Assembly (NCBI GenBank): GCA_028718845.1
Contig: JAQULA010000008.1
Location: 1 to 20,748 of the forward strand
DNA length: 20,748 nt
From: Candidatus Omnitrophota bacterium
GTDB taxonomy: Bacteria > Omnitrophota > Gorgyraeia > B26-G9
Direction of reading: 5' to 3'
Below the pieces are notes generated by a model. That model saw only the letters and a program-made list of their open reading frames with translations. It ran no database searches and had not been told where the DNA came from. A program made the translations under genes and the position numbers. Below are positions 6,372 through 13,197 of this stretch, piece by piece. Numbering within the stretch: the stretch's first letter is position 1; every line of letters starts with the position of its first letter.

Positions 6372-7472
6372 TTAATGCAGTTGTTTTATACACTCACGGA
6401 AAATTTCATCCGGGGTGATCGAAACCAGACATTCCTTGTGTACTTTCCGCGAACAAACAAAACGGCACGGAGAGCAAGGTAATTGTTTATAAAAAATTAT
6501 ATTATTCGGTCCGACCGGAGCGAATTTCCGCGGCGTGGTCGGCCCGAAAATCGTCGCGCTCAAACAGCCCAAACAACTCGCCAGATGCATTCCCCCGCTG
6601 TCGTTGCCGACGGCGATATCGCAATGCTGCAATATCGCGGCATCATTCATCAGCTCCGCGGCGAACGCCGGATCCCGTTCCGCGGGAATAACCGGCGGCT
6701 GACGCATCCGGGAAGCAATCTGCCGGAATAATTCAAGTTCTTTCGGACTGCCTAATATTATAGTCATATATCCCTGATTTGCAAATAAATCTCCAATTTT
6801 CGCAAAATATTCCGGCAGCCAGTTTTTAAACTCCATCCCGCACGAGGGCAGCAGCGCCGCGATTTTACCGGAGCGCCCTCCCAGCATAATCCTCGCGTTC
6901 CCGGTAAATTCTTCCGGGACCGTAAACCGGTAGTCATCATCACGAATATCCTGTATCCCCAGCCGGGCCGCAAGAGTGACCATCTGTTCCATAATATGCA
7001 TCTGCTTATAGGCCATCACCGGCATCGGCCAATCCGACAACAGCGGGCTGGCGCTGAGCATATACCGCGGTTTAAGCATTTTCAGCCAAAAACTGGTTTC
7101 CCAGCGCCGCTGCGTATCGACCAGCAGGTCTATTTTCCCCCGCCATTCCCGGCGGAACGCAAAATATTCCTTCATTCGTTTGCCTTTATCCGGGCGCTCG
7201 TAATGGATGTAGCCGTCGATGCAGGTAAGCGCTTGAAAAATCCTCTGGAAACGCGGGTACACCACGCCCATGTACTTTACCGCGGCATGCGGGAACGCCC
7301 GTTTGAACATTTTGAATAAAGCCGCCCCGACCACCAGGTCGCCCAAACCGCCGCCGCCTTTATAAATAACGATTTCATTGATTTTTTCCGCCAACCGTTC
7401 ATACGGCTTCGTCCTCGCGTAACGCTTAAAATCGTCCCGCTGCAAAAATTCAAACCTGGCCTCCGAATTCAT
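6372..7472 (-). CDS. Glycosyltransferase family 9, ADP-heptose:LPS heptosyltransferase-like
   Basis: A 366-residue GT-B enzyme of the heptosyltransferase family, which transfers heptose or a similar sugar to lipid A-core. The N-terminal domain has GGGLGDLVVGAALFKMFKRAFP. The C-terminal domain has LLPSCGMEFKNWLPEYFAKI, CDIAVGNDSGGMHLASCLG and FGPTTPRKFAP, the donor-binding region. Near the end is a cysteine-rich stretch (LPCSPCRFVCSRKVHKEC), often seen in GT9 members. ATG7472 lies four bases after the oppF stop with AAGGA eight bases before; TTG7499 would overlap oppF. Exact sugar unknown. Confidence 0.88.
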   Translation of the reverse strand: MNSEARFEFLQRDDFKRYARTKPYERLAEKINEIVIYKGGGGLGDLVVGAALFKMFKRAFPHAAVKYMGVVYPRFQRIFQALTCIDGYIHYERPDKGKRMKEYFAFRREWRGKIDLLVDTQRRWETSFWLKMLKPRYMLSASPLLSDWPMPVMAYKQMHIMEQMVTLAARLGIQDIRDDDYRFTVPEEFTGNARIMLGGRSGKIAALLPSCGMEFKNWLPEYFAKIGDLFANQGYMTIILGSPKELELFRQIASRMRQPPVIPAERDPAFAAELMNDAAILQHCDIAVGNDSGGMHLASCLGCLSATIFGPTTPRKFAPVGPNNIIFYKQLPCSPCRFVCSRKVHKECLVSITPDEIFRECIKQLH

Positions 7473-7476
7473 ACGA

Positions 7477-8448
7477 TCATTCCTTCCCTTCACTACCAAC
7501 CGGGCAACTCGCCCAATGTTCTTTTTCCACCTCGCGCATGACCGGACGCGCCAAGCGGCATTGTTCCCGCGCCGCCGGACAAGCGGCGTAAAAACAACAC
7601 CCGTGCTCGCCGCGAACAGGTTCCGCGCTTCCGGGAACCGGGTTATTCTTTTTGCCGCGGCGATCCGGCAATCCGGGAATACTACTCAGCAAAAGCCGAG
7701 TATACGGATGGGCCGGGTTATCGAATACCGAAGCGGCCGGCCCTTTTTCGACAATAACCCCGAGGTACATGACCGCGATTTCGTCACTGATATAGCGGAC
7801 CACGCTGAGATTATGCGCGATAAAAAGATAGGTTAACCCGTAGGTACGCTGCAAAAAAACCAGCAGATTCAATATTTGCGCCTGGGTCGAGAGATCAAGC
7901 GAAGAAACCGCCTCATCCAATACCAATAATTTCGGAGAGGTTGCCAGCGCCCGGGCAATCCCGACCCGCTGACGTTCACCGCCGCTTAGTTGCAGCGGCA
8001 GACGGGACAGATATTCTTCCGGCAGGCCGACCTGGGCCATGAGCTCTTTAATCCGAGCGCCGCGTTCTTTTCGTCCGACCCCGAAGGCCTCCAACGGCTC
8101 GGCGATAATATCACGGACCCGCAGACGCGGCGATAAACTCCCGGCCGGATCCTGAAACACGATCTGGATTTCTTTGCGTAAAGGCCGGAACTCTTTTTCG
8201 GGCAAAGCGCCGATATCGCGGCCATCAAACCATACCGTTCCGCCGTTCGAATTAACCAGTTTAAGAATAATCTTCGCCAGAGTCGATTTTCCGCAGCCCG
8301 ATTCACCCACCAGACCGAGTGTCTTCCCCTGCGCTAAAGACAAAGAAACCGCATCAACCGCTTTCACCGCTTCCCGGCGCGGCGCAAACGGATTGCCTCC
8401 GTGCGAGTATACCTTGGTTATTTCGCGCAGTTCAAGCAAAGCCAACAC
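7477..8448 (-). CDS. oppF: Oligopeptide/dipeptide ABC transporter ATP-binding protein, OppF type
   Basis: A 323-residue ATPase that powers peptide import with OppBCD. Walker A is GESGCGKST (residues 48-56), Q-loop Gln99, signature LSGGERQRV (from 154), Walker B LLVLDEA (174-180) and switch His212. The C-terminal oligo_HPY extension has the cysteine pattern CCFYAACP...C...C seen in OppD/OppF proteins. AGGAGG (8453-8458) is four bases before GTG8448 and seven before TTG8445, so translation may start at either. The gene overlaps the oppD end by about 30 bases. Confidence 0.92.
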   Translation of the reverse strand: MLALLELREITKVYSHGGNPFAPRREAVKAVDAVSLSLAQGKTLGLVGESGCGKSTLAKIILKLVNSNGGTVWFDGRDIGALPEKEFRPLRKEIQIVFQDPAGSLSPRLRVRDIIAEPLEAFGVGRKERGARIKELMAQVGLPEEYLSRLPLQLSGGERQRVGIARALATSPKLLVLDEAVSSLDLSTQAQILNLLVFLQRTYGLTYLFIAHNLSVVRYISDEIAVMYLGVIVEKGPAASVFDNPAHPYTRLLLSSIPGLPDRRGKKNNPVPGSAEPVRGEHGCCFYAACPAAREQCRLARPVMREVEKEHWASCPVGSEGKE

Positions 8449-9401
8449 CGAACCTCCTGTTTTTCCCCGGTTTTAAACAGCGGCGGCGCTTCGCAACGGC
8501 AACGCTCAAACACCTCCGGACAACGCGGATGGAAACGGCACCCCGGAGGCAGTTCGCCCGCCCGGGGAACCTCCCCGGGAATAGTATTAAGTATTCTTTC
8601 CTTATTGTTTTGCTTCTCCGGCAAACAAGCAAACAATCCCCGGGTGTAGGGATGACGCGGTCGCGCCGTCAACTCACCCACCGGGGCATATTCCACGATA
8701 TGCCCCGCGTACATCACCGCGACAAAATCCGACACCTCGGTAATTACCGCCAGATCATGGCTGATGAACAGCACCGCTATCCCGGATATTTTTCTGAGCT
8801 CACCCAATAAATCAAGAATTTGCGCCTGTATGGTTACATCCAAGGCCGTAGTCGGTTCATCGGCAATCAACAGTTTCGGACGACAGGCCATGGCCATAGC
8901 GATCATCACCCGTTGTTTTTCACCACCGGATAACTCATGCGGATATGCCGTTACTTTTTTTTCCGGAGACTGGATCCCTACACCCCGCAATTGGCTAATA
9001 ACAAACTGCGTCAAGTCCGGTTTGCCCACATCCTCGCGGTGCGCTTCCACCACCTCGGCCAGTTGTTCTCCAACCGTCAGCACCGGGTTCAGCGCCGTCG
9101 AGGGTTCCTGAAAAATATAAGCGATTTCCCGTCCGCGTTTTTTCCGCAGCTCCGATTCCGGCAATGCGGTGATATTTTCGGAGTTGAATTCCGCCCGGCC
9201 GGATACGATAGCGCAGCCGCGCTGCGGCAGCAGCCGGGTGATCGACAACGCGGTCATGGTTTTTCCGCATCCGGACTCCCCGACCACGCCGAGCACCGAG
9301 TTCGTATCGATAGAAAAAGACACATCATCCACCACCGGCACAGCCTTGCCGTCGCGGTAGAAACAGGTCGTCAAATTTTTTACTTCCAATAGTTTATTCA
9401 T
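8418..9401 (-). CDS. oppD: Oligopeptide/dipeptide ABC transporter ATP-binding protein, OppD type
   Basis: A 327-residue ATPase partner of OppF. Walker A is GESGCGKT (41-48), Q-loop Gln98, signature LSGGE (157-161), Walker B LLIADEP (177-183) and His215. The C-terminal region has PPGCRFHPRCP followed by further cysteines, typical of the family. ATG9401 (MNKLLEV) matches the usual family start; a longer frame to 9437 would translate repeat sequence. No strong ribosome site is visible before it, which is notable because the upstream 148 bases are repeat-derived and separate it from oppC. Confidence 0.92.
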   Translation of the reverse strand: MNKLLEVKNLTTCFYRDGKAVPVVDDVSFSIDTNSVLGVVGESGCGKTMTALSITRLLPQRGCAIVSGRAEFNSENITALPESELRKKRGREIAYIFQEPSTALNPVLTVGEQLAEVVEAHREDVGKPDLTQFVISQLRGVGIQSPEKKVTAYPHELSGGEKQRVMIAMAMACRPKLLIADEPTTALDVTIQAQILDLLGELRKISGIAVLFISHDLAVITEVSDFVAVMYAGHIVEYAPVGELTARPRHPYTRGLFACLPEKQNNKERILNTIPGEVPRAGELPPGCRFHPRCPEVFERCRCEAPPLFKTGEKQEVRCWLCLNCAK

Positions 9402-9406
9402 ATTAG

Positions 9407-9462
9407 TCCACTGACCACAGACCATGGCCCACAGCAATCACAAAGTCAAAAACACAAAATGC
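9407..9462 (-). repeat. Degenerate 7-bp repeat tract between oppC and oppD, left arm
   Basis: On the plus strand 9407-9434 divides into four heptamers, beginning TCCACTG ACCACAG and ending CCCACAG, and 9435-9462 continues in the same register with A-rich heptamers such as AAAACAC. Read on the minus strand these are variants of CTGTGGT and GTGTTTT. The tract is inverted relative to the right arm at 9494-9549. Confidence 0.7.
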
Positions 9463-9467
9463 TCCCA

Positions 9468-9481
9468 AATTGAGCTTGGCG
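9468..9481. repeat. 14-bp dispersed repeat AATTGAGCTTGGCG, copy 1
   Basis: An exact match to 16224-16237. Both copies lie in intergenic repeat regions and are followed within three bases by a T-rich stretch. Confidence 0.7.
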
Positions 9482-9493
9482 ACCTTTTTTGTC

Positions 9494-9549
9494 CATCAGT
9501 CTTCTTGCTTTTAACCGTGGTCCGTGGACCATCGACTGTGGACCGAGAG
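9494..9549 (+). repeat. Degenerate 7-bp repeat tract between oppC and oppD, right arm
   Basis: Eight in-register heptamers: CATCAGT, CTTCTTG, CTTTTAA, then CCGTGGT, CCGTGGA, CCATCGA, CTGTGGA and CCGAGAG. The tract ends at base 9549 and the oppC stop codon occupies 9550-9552. The segment CTTTTAACC(G/A)TGGTC recurs at 15421. Confidence 0.75.
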
Positions 9550-10362
9550 CTATGCTCTGGGCATCAGCGTATCGCGCAATCCCTCTCCGAGCAGATTATA
9601 ACCGAGCACGGTAATAAAAATGGCCAGCCCGGGAAACAGCGTCATCCACCAGGCTACTCCCAGCGACGATTTCGCGTCCATAAGAATATTACCCCAGCTG
9701 GGCGTCGGCGGCTGAACCCCGATCCCTAAAAAACTCAGGCTCGATTCCACCAGGATAGCCGCGGCCACTCCAAGAGTAGCGCTGACAATCACCGGCCCGA
9801 TCGCGTTCGGCACCAGATGCCGCGCAATTATCGTAATATCGGACACCCCGCACGCCCGCGCTGCCGATACGAAATCACGTTCTTTCAGACTCAGGATCTC
9901 GGCGCGGATCAGACGGGCAATCCCCATCCAGCCGGTCAGGCCGATCACCGCCATGATCACCATAATATTCGGCTCAAGCAAAGCCACCAGCGCCAAAATA
10001 AGGAAAATACTGGGAAAACAAAGCATGATATCCACAAACCGCATGACCAGCGTATCGATAACGCCGCCGTAATACCCGGCCAGAGCGCCGAAGAAAATTC
10101 CGATAACCACGGCAATGCCGATCGATACCAGCCCCACGCTCAACGATATCCGCGCCCCATAAACCATCCGGCTGAACAGGTCCCTTCCCAAAAGATCGGT
10201 TCCCAGCCAATGCGTCGCGGATGGAGCCAGCAAATAATTACCGATATCGATGTCATCCGGCTGATAATGGCAGATTACCGGCGCGAAAACCGCGAAAAAA
10301 CTCATCAGCACAATTATAATCGCTCCGGACAATGTTAATTTATTCCTCAGCAAATTTATCAT
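9550..10362 (-). CDS. oppC: Oligopeptide/dipeptide ABC transporter permease, OppC type
   Basis: A 270-residue inner membrane permease with six predicted hydrophobic segments. The N-terminal region carries HWLGTDLLGRDLFSRMVYGAR, highly typical of OppC/DppC. The EAA loop that contacts the ATPase reads SAARACGVSDITIIARHLVPN. The end SLSFLGIGVQPPTPSWG is also diagnostic. The start overlaps the oppB stop as ATGA, with AAAGGA just upstream inside oppB. The stop lies in a small palindrome (AGAGC TAT GCTCT) and touches the heptamer tract. Confidence 0.94.
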   Translation of the reverse strand: MINLLRNKLTLSGAIIIVLMSFFAVFAPVICHYQPDDIDIGNYLLAPSATHWLGTDLLGRDLFSRMVYGARISLSVGLVSIGIAVVIGIFFGALAGYYGGVIDTLVMRFVDIMLCFPSIFLILALVALLEPNIMVIMAVIGLTGWMGIARLIRAEILSLKERDFVSAARACGVSDITIIARHLVPNAIGPVIVSATLGVAAAILVESSLSFLGIGVQPPTPSWGNILMDAKSSLGVAWWMTLFPGLAIFITVLGYNLLGEGLRDTLMPRA

Positions 10363-11345
10363 GGTTCCTTTCGGGATGCGATACGAATGCGCGGATCGGC
10401 AAACGAATAAGCGATATCCGCGGCAAGATTACCCAGCAGGGTCAGCCACGCGCCGATAACCAATACCCCCATAATAACCGGATAATCCCTGGCCATGACC
10501 GCGTCGTAAAACAATTTCCCCATTCCCGGGATGGCGAAAATAGACTCGGAAATAACGCTGCCGCTGATCAACCCGGGAATCGACAGGCCTAAAACCGTGA
10601 TCACCGGCAACAAGGCATTTTTCAAGGCATGATGAAAATAAATACGCTGAAGGGACAAGCCTTTGGCGCGCGCCGTGCGGATATAATCCTGCTGTAACAC
10701 ATGAACCATATTCGTGCGCATATAACGGGTCAGTCCGGCCAGACCGGTAAACGCGGAAATCAGCACCGGCAGAAGCAGGTGCCGGGCATAATCCAGGATT
10801 TTTCCCCACAGCGAGTAATAATCGAACCCCAGGGAACGGATCCCGGATACCGGCAGCCAATGCAGAGTTACACCGAAAAACTTCATCAGCAGCAGCGCCA
10901 GCCAGAATGTCGGCATGGCAAAACCGATGAAAACAAAGACCGTCATGCATTGGTCGAACCGCGACCCTTCCCGCACCGCGCTCCACACTCCGATCGGCAC
11001 GGCAAAAAGCAGGATAAGAAACAGGGAGAGCAAATTAATCGTCAAAGTGATCGGAATGCGTTCGACGATTTTTTGAGTCACCGGACGGCTGTCGGAAAAA
11101 GAAACGCCGAAATCGAGTTTACACAGCCGAACCAGCCATTGCAGATACTGTTCCCCCAGCGGCTTGTCCAACCCGTACAATTTCTCCAAACGCTCGCGCA
11201 CCTGAAGGCTTACTTTCTGATTGAGCTGGTCCTGAACATCGGTGGGTTTTCCGGGGGCGCAGTGAATAACGACAAAGGAAATCAAACTGATTCCGATTAA
11301 TAACGGCACAAGCAGGGCCAGGCGTCTCGCGAGATAGCTAAGCAT
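10359..11345 (-). CDS. oppB: Oligopeptide/dipeptide ABC transporter permease, OppB type
   Basis: A 328-residue inner membrane permease. The start MLSYLARRLALLVPLLIGISLISF and the following periplasmic domain (YGLDKPLGEQYLQWL, then DFGVSF) are standard for OppB/DppB. The EAA loop reads RTARAKGLSLQRIYFHHALKN. The end has IPGMGKLFYDAVMARDYPVIMG, typical of the family. ATG11345 is nine bases after the PAC2 stop and has no clear ribosome site, so it may depend on coupling. No substrate-binding OppA gene is present in this window. Confidence 0.93.
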   Translation of the reverse strand: MLSYLARRLALLVPLLIGISLISFVVIHCAPGKPTDVQDQLNQKVSLQVRERLEKLYGLDKPLGEQYLQWLVRLCKLDFGVSFSDSRPVTQKIVERIPITLTINLLSLFLILLFAVPIGVWSAVREGSRFDQCMTVFVFIGFAMPTFWLALLLMKFFGVTLHWLPVSGIRSLGFDYYSLWGKILDYARHLLLPVLISAFTGLAGLTRYMRTNMVHVLQQDYIRTARAKGLSLQRIYFHHALKNALLPVITVLGLSIPGLISGSVISESIFAIPGMGKLFYDAVMARDYPVIMGVLVIGAWLTLLGNLAADIAYSFADPRIRIASRKEP

Positions 11346-11354
11346 GAAGCGATA

Positions 11355-12326
11355 TTAGTTGTTATCCTTTTTCCCCGGTCTGAACAAATCCAAAAACCGG
11401 TCTTCATAATCCTTATAGATATGCCACCGGTCCAATTCATCTTTTAATTCATGAGCGCGCGACAAATCTTTTTCGGCGACTTTGAATAATTCCTCGATCT
11501 TCGCCCGCGCCGACTCCGGCAAACGGGTTACCGAAGCCAGAGATTGCTTGATCCGTTCCACTTCCTCTTCGCTGATCGGTCCGGGAGCCGCTCCGGATTT
11601 AAAATATTCGACCAGTTTTTCGATTTCATCCTCGACAATCTTCGCCCGTTCGTCGAGAGCACTGGTATCGAACGACAGTTCAAGCATTTTCGCGAACACA
11701 TTCAGCACCGTTTTCGATGCTTTCGGATTTTCGATCTGTATCGCGTACAACGGGATTTCGCCTAAAAAACAAAACCCTTCCAGTCGCCGTTCTTTGGCTA
11801 CGCTCAACAACAAGCCGTTCAAACCGCTGATCTGCCCGGAGCGCATCGCTTTAATATCCAGCTTCGTTAACTCTTTGGTTAGTTTTTTATCGGTCACCGT
11901 GGCCCATACCCGCGGTTCCTGGGTATGATCGATAGGCATCGGCATGGACGCGAAGGTAAATATCCGCTTTACTTTTAAATGCGCCGCGACATCGAGGACC
12001 AGATTCGCGTACTCATACCCTTTCTCAAGCGCCGGCTGCGACTCGCATAAAAAAATAACCAAATCATGCTTTCCCGAGGGATTCTTCCAGTAAAAAAACT
12101 TTCCCGACGGCAGCCTCGGCAGCTCGACTTGTCCGTTGACGATCCAGGCTTCATGCGGATGAAAAAAACCTTCCGGCCTCAGCTCGGCGAATTCCTCCGG
12201 CTTCAATTTTTCCCACAGGAATTCCACCGCGCGGGCGGCAACATTCCCCATCCCGGGCCAGGCCGCGACTAAATACGGGCTTTTTAATCTCGGATTCTTA
12301 ATGAATTTAATTACTTTCTTTTTCAT
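11355..12326 (-). CDS. PAC2-family protein (proteasome assembly chaperone 2-like fold)
   Basis: A 323-residue soluble protein of the PAC2 family, known in archaea and actinobacteria and in scattered bacteria that lack a 20S proteasome; biochemical role in such bacteria is unsettled. The N-terminal domain has PYLVAAWPGMGNVAARAVEFL, a hallmark, followed by HDLVIFLCESQPAL and GLNGLLLSVAKERRLEGFCFLGE. The last 100 residues are charged and helical, likely coiled coil (DERAKIVEDEIEKLVEYF, and DLSRAHELKDELDRW). AAAGGTG precedes ATG12326 by two to three bases. It heads the opp-GT operon, nine bases before oppB, suggesting co-expression with peptide import. Confidence 0.82.
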   Translation of the reverse strand: MKKKVIKFIKNPRLKSPYLVAAWPGMGNVAARAVEFLWEKLKPEEFAELRPEGFFHPHEAWIVNGQVELPRLPSGKFFYWKNPSGKHDLVIFLCESQPALEKGYEYANLVLDVAAHLKVKRIFTFASMPMPIDHTQEPRVWATVTDKKLTKELTKLDIKAMRSGQISGLNGLLLSVAKERRLEGFCFLGEIPLYAIQIENPKASKTVLNVFAKMLELSFDTSALDERAKIVEDEIEKLVEYFKSGAAPGPISEEEVERIKQSLASVTRLPESARAKIEELFKVAEKDLSRAHELKDELDRWHIYKDYEDRFLDLFRPGKKDNN

Positions 12327-12335
12327 GTCACCTTT

Positions 12336-12364
12336 ACCATACTACAAAGAATTTTCGTAGTCAA
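12336..12364 (-). promoter_or_regulatory. Candidate promoter/operator of the PAC2-opp operon
   Basis: On the minus strand TTGACT (12364-12359) and TATGGT (12341-12336) are 17 bases apart. An imperfect 21-bp palindrome, ACTAC...GTAGT (12341-12361), fills the spacer and touches both elements, as a repressor or activator site might. The implied start of transcription would be only a few bases before ATG12326, giving an almost leaderless message, which weakens the call. Confidence 0.35.
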
Positions 12365-12392
12365 CTTCAAAATTAAGTTTATTAACAATATG

Positions 12393-12427
12393 CTGCAGGC
12401 TACCGGCCGCAAGCTTCAAGCTGAAAA
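12393..12427. repeat. Degenerate 7-bp repeat tract in the divergent intergenic region
   Basis: Five in-register heptamers: CTGCAGG, CTACCGG, then CCGCAAG, CTTCAAG, CTGAAAA, all near-variants of CTGCAAG. It lies between the PAC2 operon (minus) and the DUF4254-like gene (plus). The remainder of 12327-12623 is AT-rich and holds the two promoter candidates. Confidence 0.5.
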
Positions 12428-12511
12428 ACACATATATATAATTTTTGGTAAAAACATTCTGTTTCTGCTTCCAGGTCTTAACACTTTTTGCAGCCTTTTC
12501 CATTAAAACAC

Positions 12512-12540
12512 TTGAGAAATTATCCGATACATGTTATAAA
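12512..12540 (+). promoter_or_regulatory. Sigma70-type promoter for the DUF4254-like gene
   Basis: TTGAGA (12512-12517) and TATAAA (12535-12540) are separated by exactly 17 bases. Transcription would start near 12547, giving an untranslated leader of about 75 bases that begins with the hairpin at 12549-12562. Confidence 0.7.
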
Positions 12541-12548
12541 AGTAAGAA

Positions 12549-12562
12549 CCCGGAAAGCCGGG
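12549..12562 (+). promoter_or_regulatory. Hairpin at the start of the leader RNA
   Basis: CCCGG and CCGGG pair around loop AAAG, immediately after the expected transcription start. It could protect the 5' end of the message or be part of a larger regulatory fold. I could not match the leader to a known riboswitch consensus. Confidence 0.4.
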
Positions 12563-12623
12563 CCAGCGTCAAATTTCAATCGGTCAAAGCATAAGCAAAT
12601 TTTCCGTCACGGGAGGCGTAATC

Positions 12624-13103
12624 ATGGCAGAGACATTAGGCAGCCTTGTCGATAAACTAACCATTAAATGCATCCGGGAATTCTATCTCAAAAAAGCGCT
12701 GACTTCAAAAAAATCATTATTCCCGGCCGCACAGCTTAAACAGAAGCTCGGGGTATTGACCCGGCAAAAAAAACTGCTGGATGAGGAAATCGATACCTTC
12801 ATCTCAACGGCATTGCGCGGCAAATCCGTACTGCGGGAAGAAAAACTCAAGCTTTACAACAAACCGCAGGACATCGGCCGCATCGGCAAGATAGATACGA
12901 CCGGGCAGGCCATCGACGGACTGGCGAAAAAGAATTTCGAGCTATGGCAGCTTGAAGACGAAGCCCGGCGCACCGACAAGCCGCTGGCTTACATCGGGCA
13001 AATCAAACGAAAAATCGACCTGGCCAATCAACAGCGCAATGACTTGATCGATAAGATCGACGAGCTTTTCGAAAAAAACATAACCGGCATAAAACGAAAA
13101 TAA
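12624..13103 (+). CDS. DUF4254-like protein
   Basis: A 159-residue, highly charged, all-helical protein. The C-terminal part (LWQLEDEARRTD...IKRKIDLANQQRNDLIDKID) fits the conserved end of DUF4254 proteins, which reads roughly WHLED.IR....KRRID..NQ.R.D.VE.ID. The N-terminal ETLGSLVDKLTI is also of that type. Function of the family is not established; I recall members near glycosyltransferases, and GT9/GT2 genes lie a few kb away on the other strand. GGGAGG seven bases before ATG12624 gives a strong start, and a good promoter lies upstream. No signal peptide or membrane segment. Confidence 0.65.
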   Translation: MAETLGSLVDKLTIKCIREFYLKKALTSKKSLFPAAQLKQKLGVLTRQKKLLDEEIDTFISTALRGKSVLREEKLKLYNKPQDIGRIGKIDTTGQAIDGLAKKNFELWQLEDEARRTDKPLAYIGQIKRKIDLANQQRNDLIDKIDELFEKNITGIKRK

Positions 13104-13197
13104 ATAATATCCGGCTTATTGCCTGAACCCGGCACATTTCCGGTTTATCAAGCTTGCTCCGGCATTTGTCTTAATACAACCCCGGCATAAAACAAAT

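Noticed and set aside
8319..8810. 163-codon open frame on the plus strand
   Set aside because: It runs antisense across the oppF/oppD junction, both of which have complete ATPase motifs.
9407..9549. CRISPR-like repeat array
   Set aside because: Units are 7 bp, degenerate and contiguous, with no spacers of constant length and no cas genes nearby.
10701..11300. 199-codon open frame on the plus strand
   Set aside because: It is antisense to oppB, rich in His, Gln and Arg as expected for a shadow frame, and without a ribosome site.
12541..12620. Cyclic di-GMP type I riboswitch in the leader
   Set aside because: CAAAGC and CACGGG occur, but the paired GCAAACC...GGGACGCAAAGC core and receptor helix are not present in the right order.
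13104..13197. Spaced CCGG motifs between the DUF4254-like gene and the helicase as a regulatory array
   Set aside because: Spacing is irregular (about 18, 11, 19 and 23 bases) and CCGG is common throughout the window.
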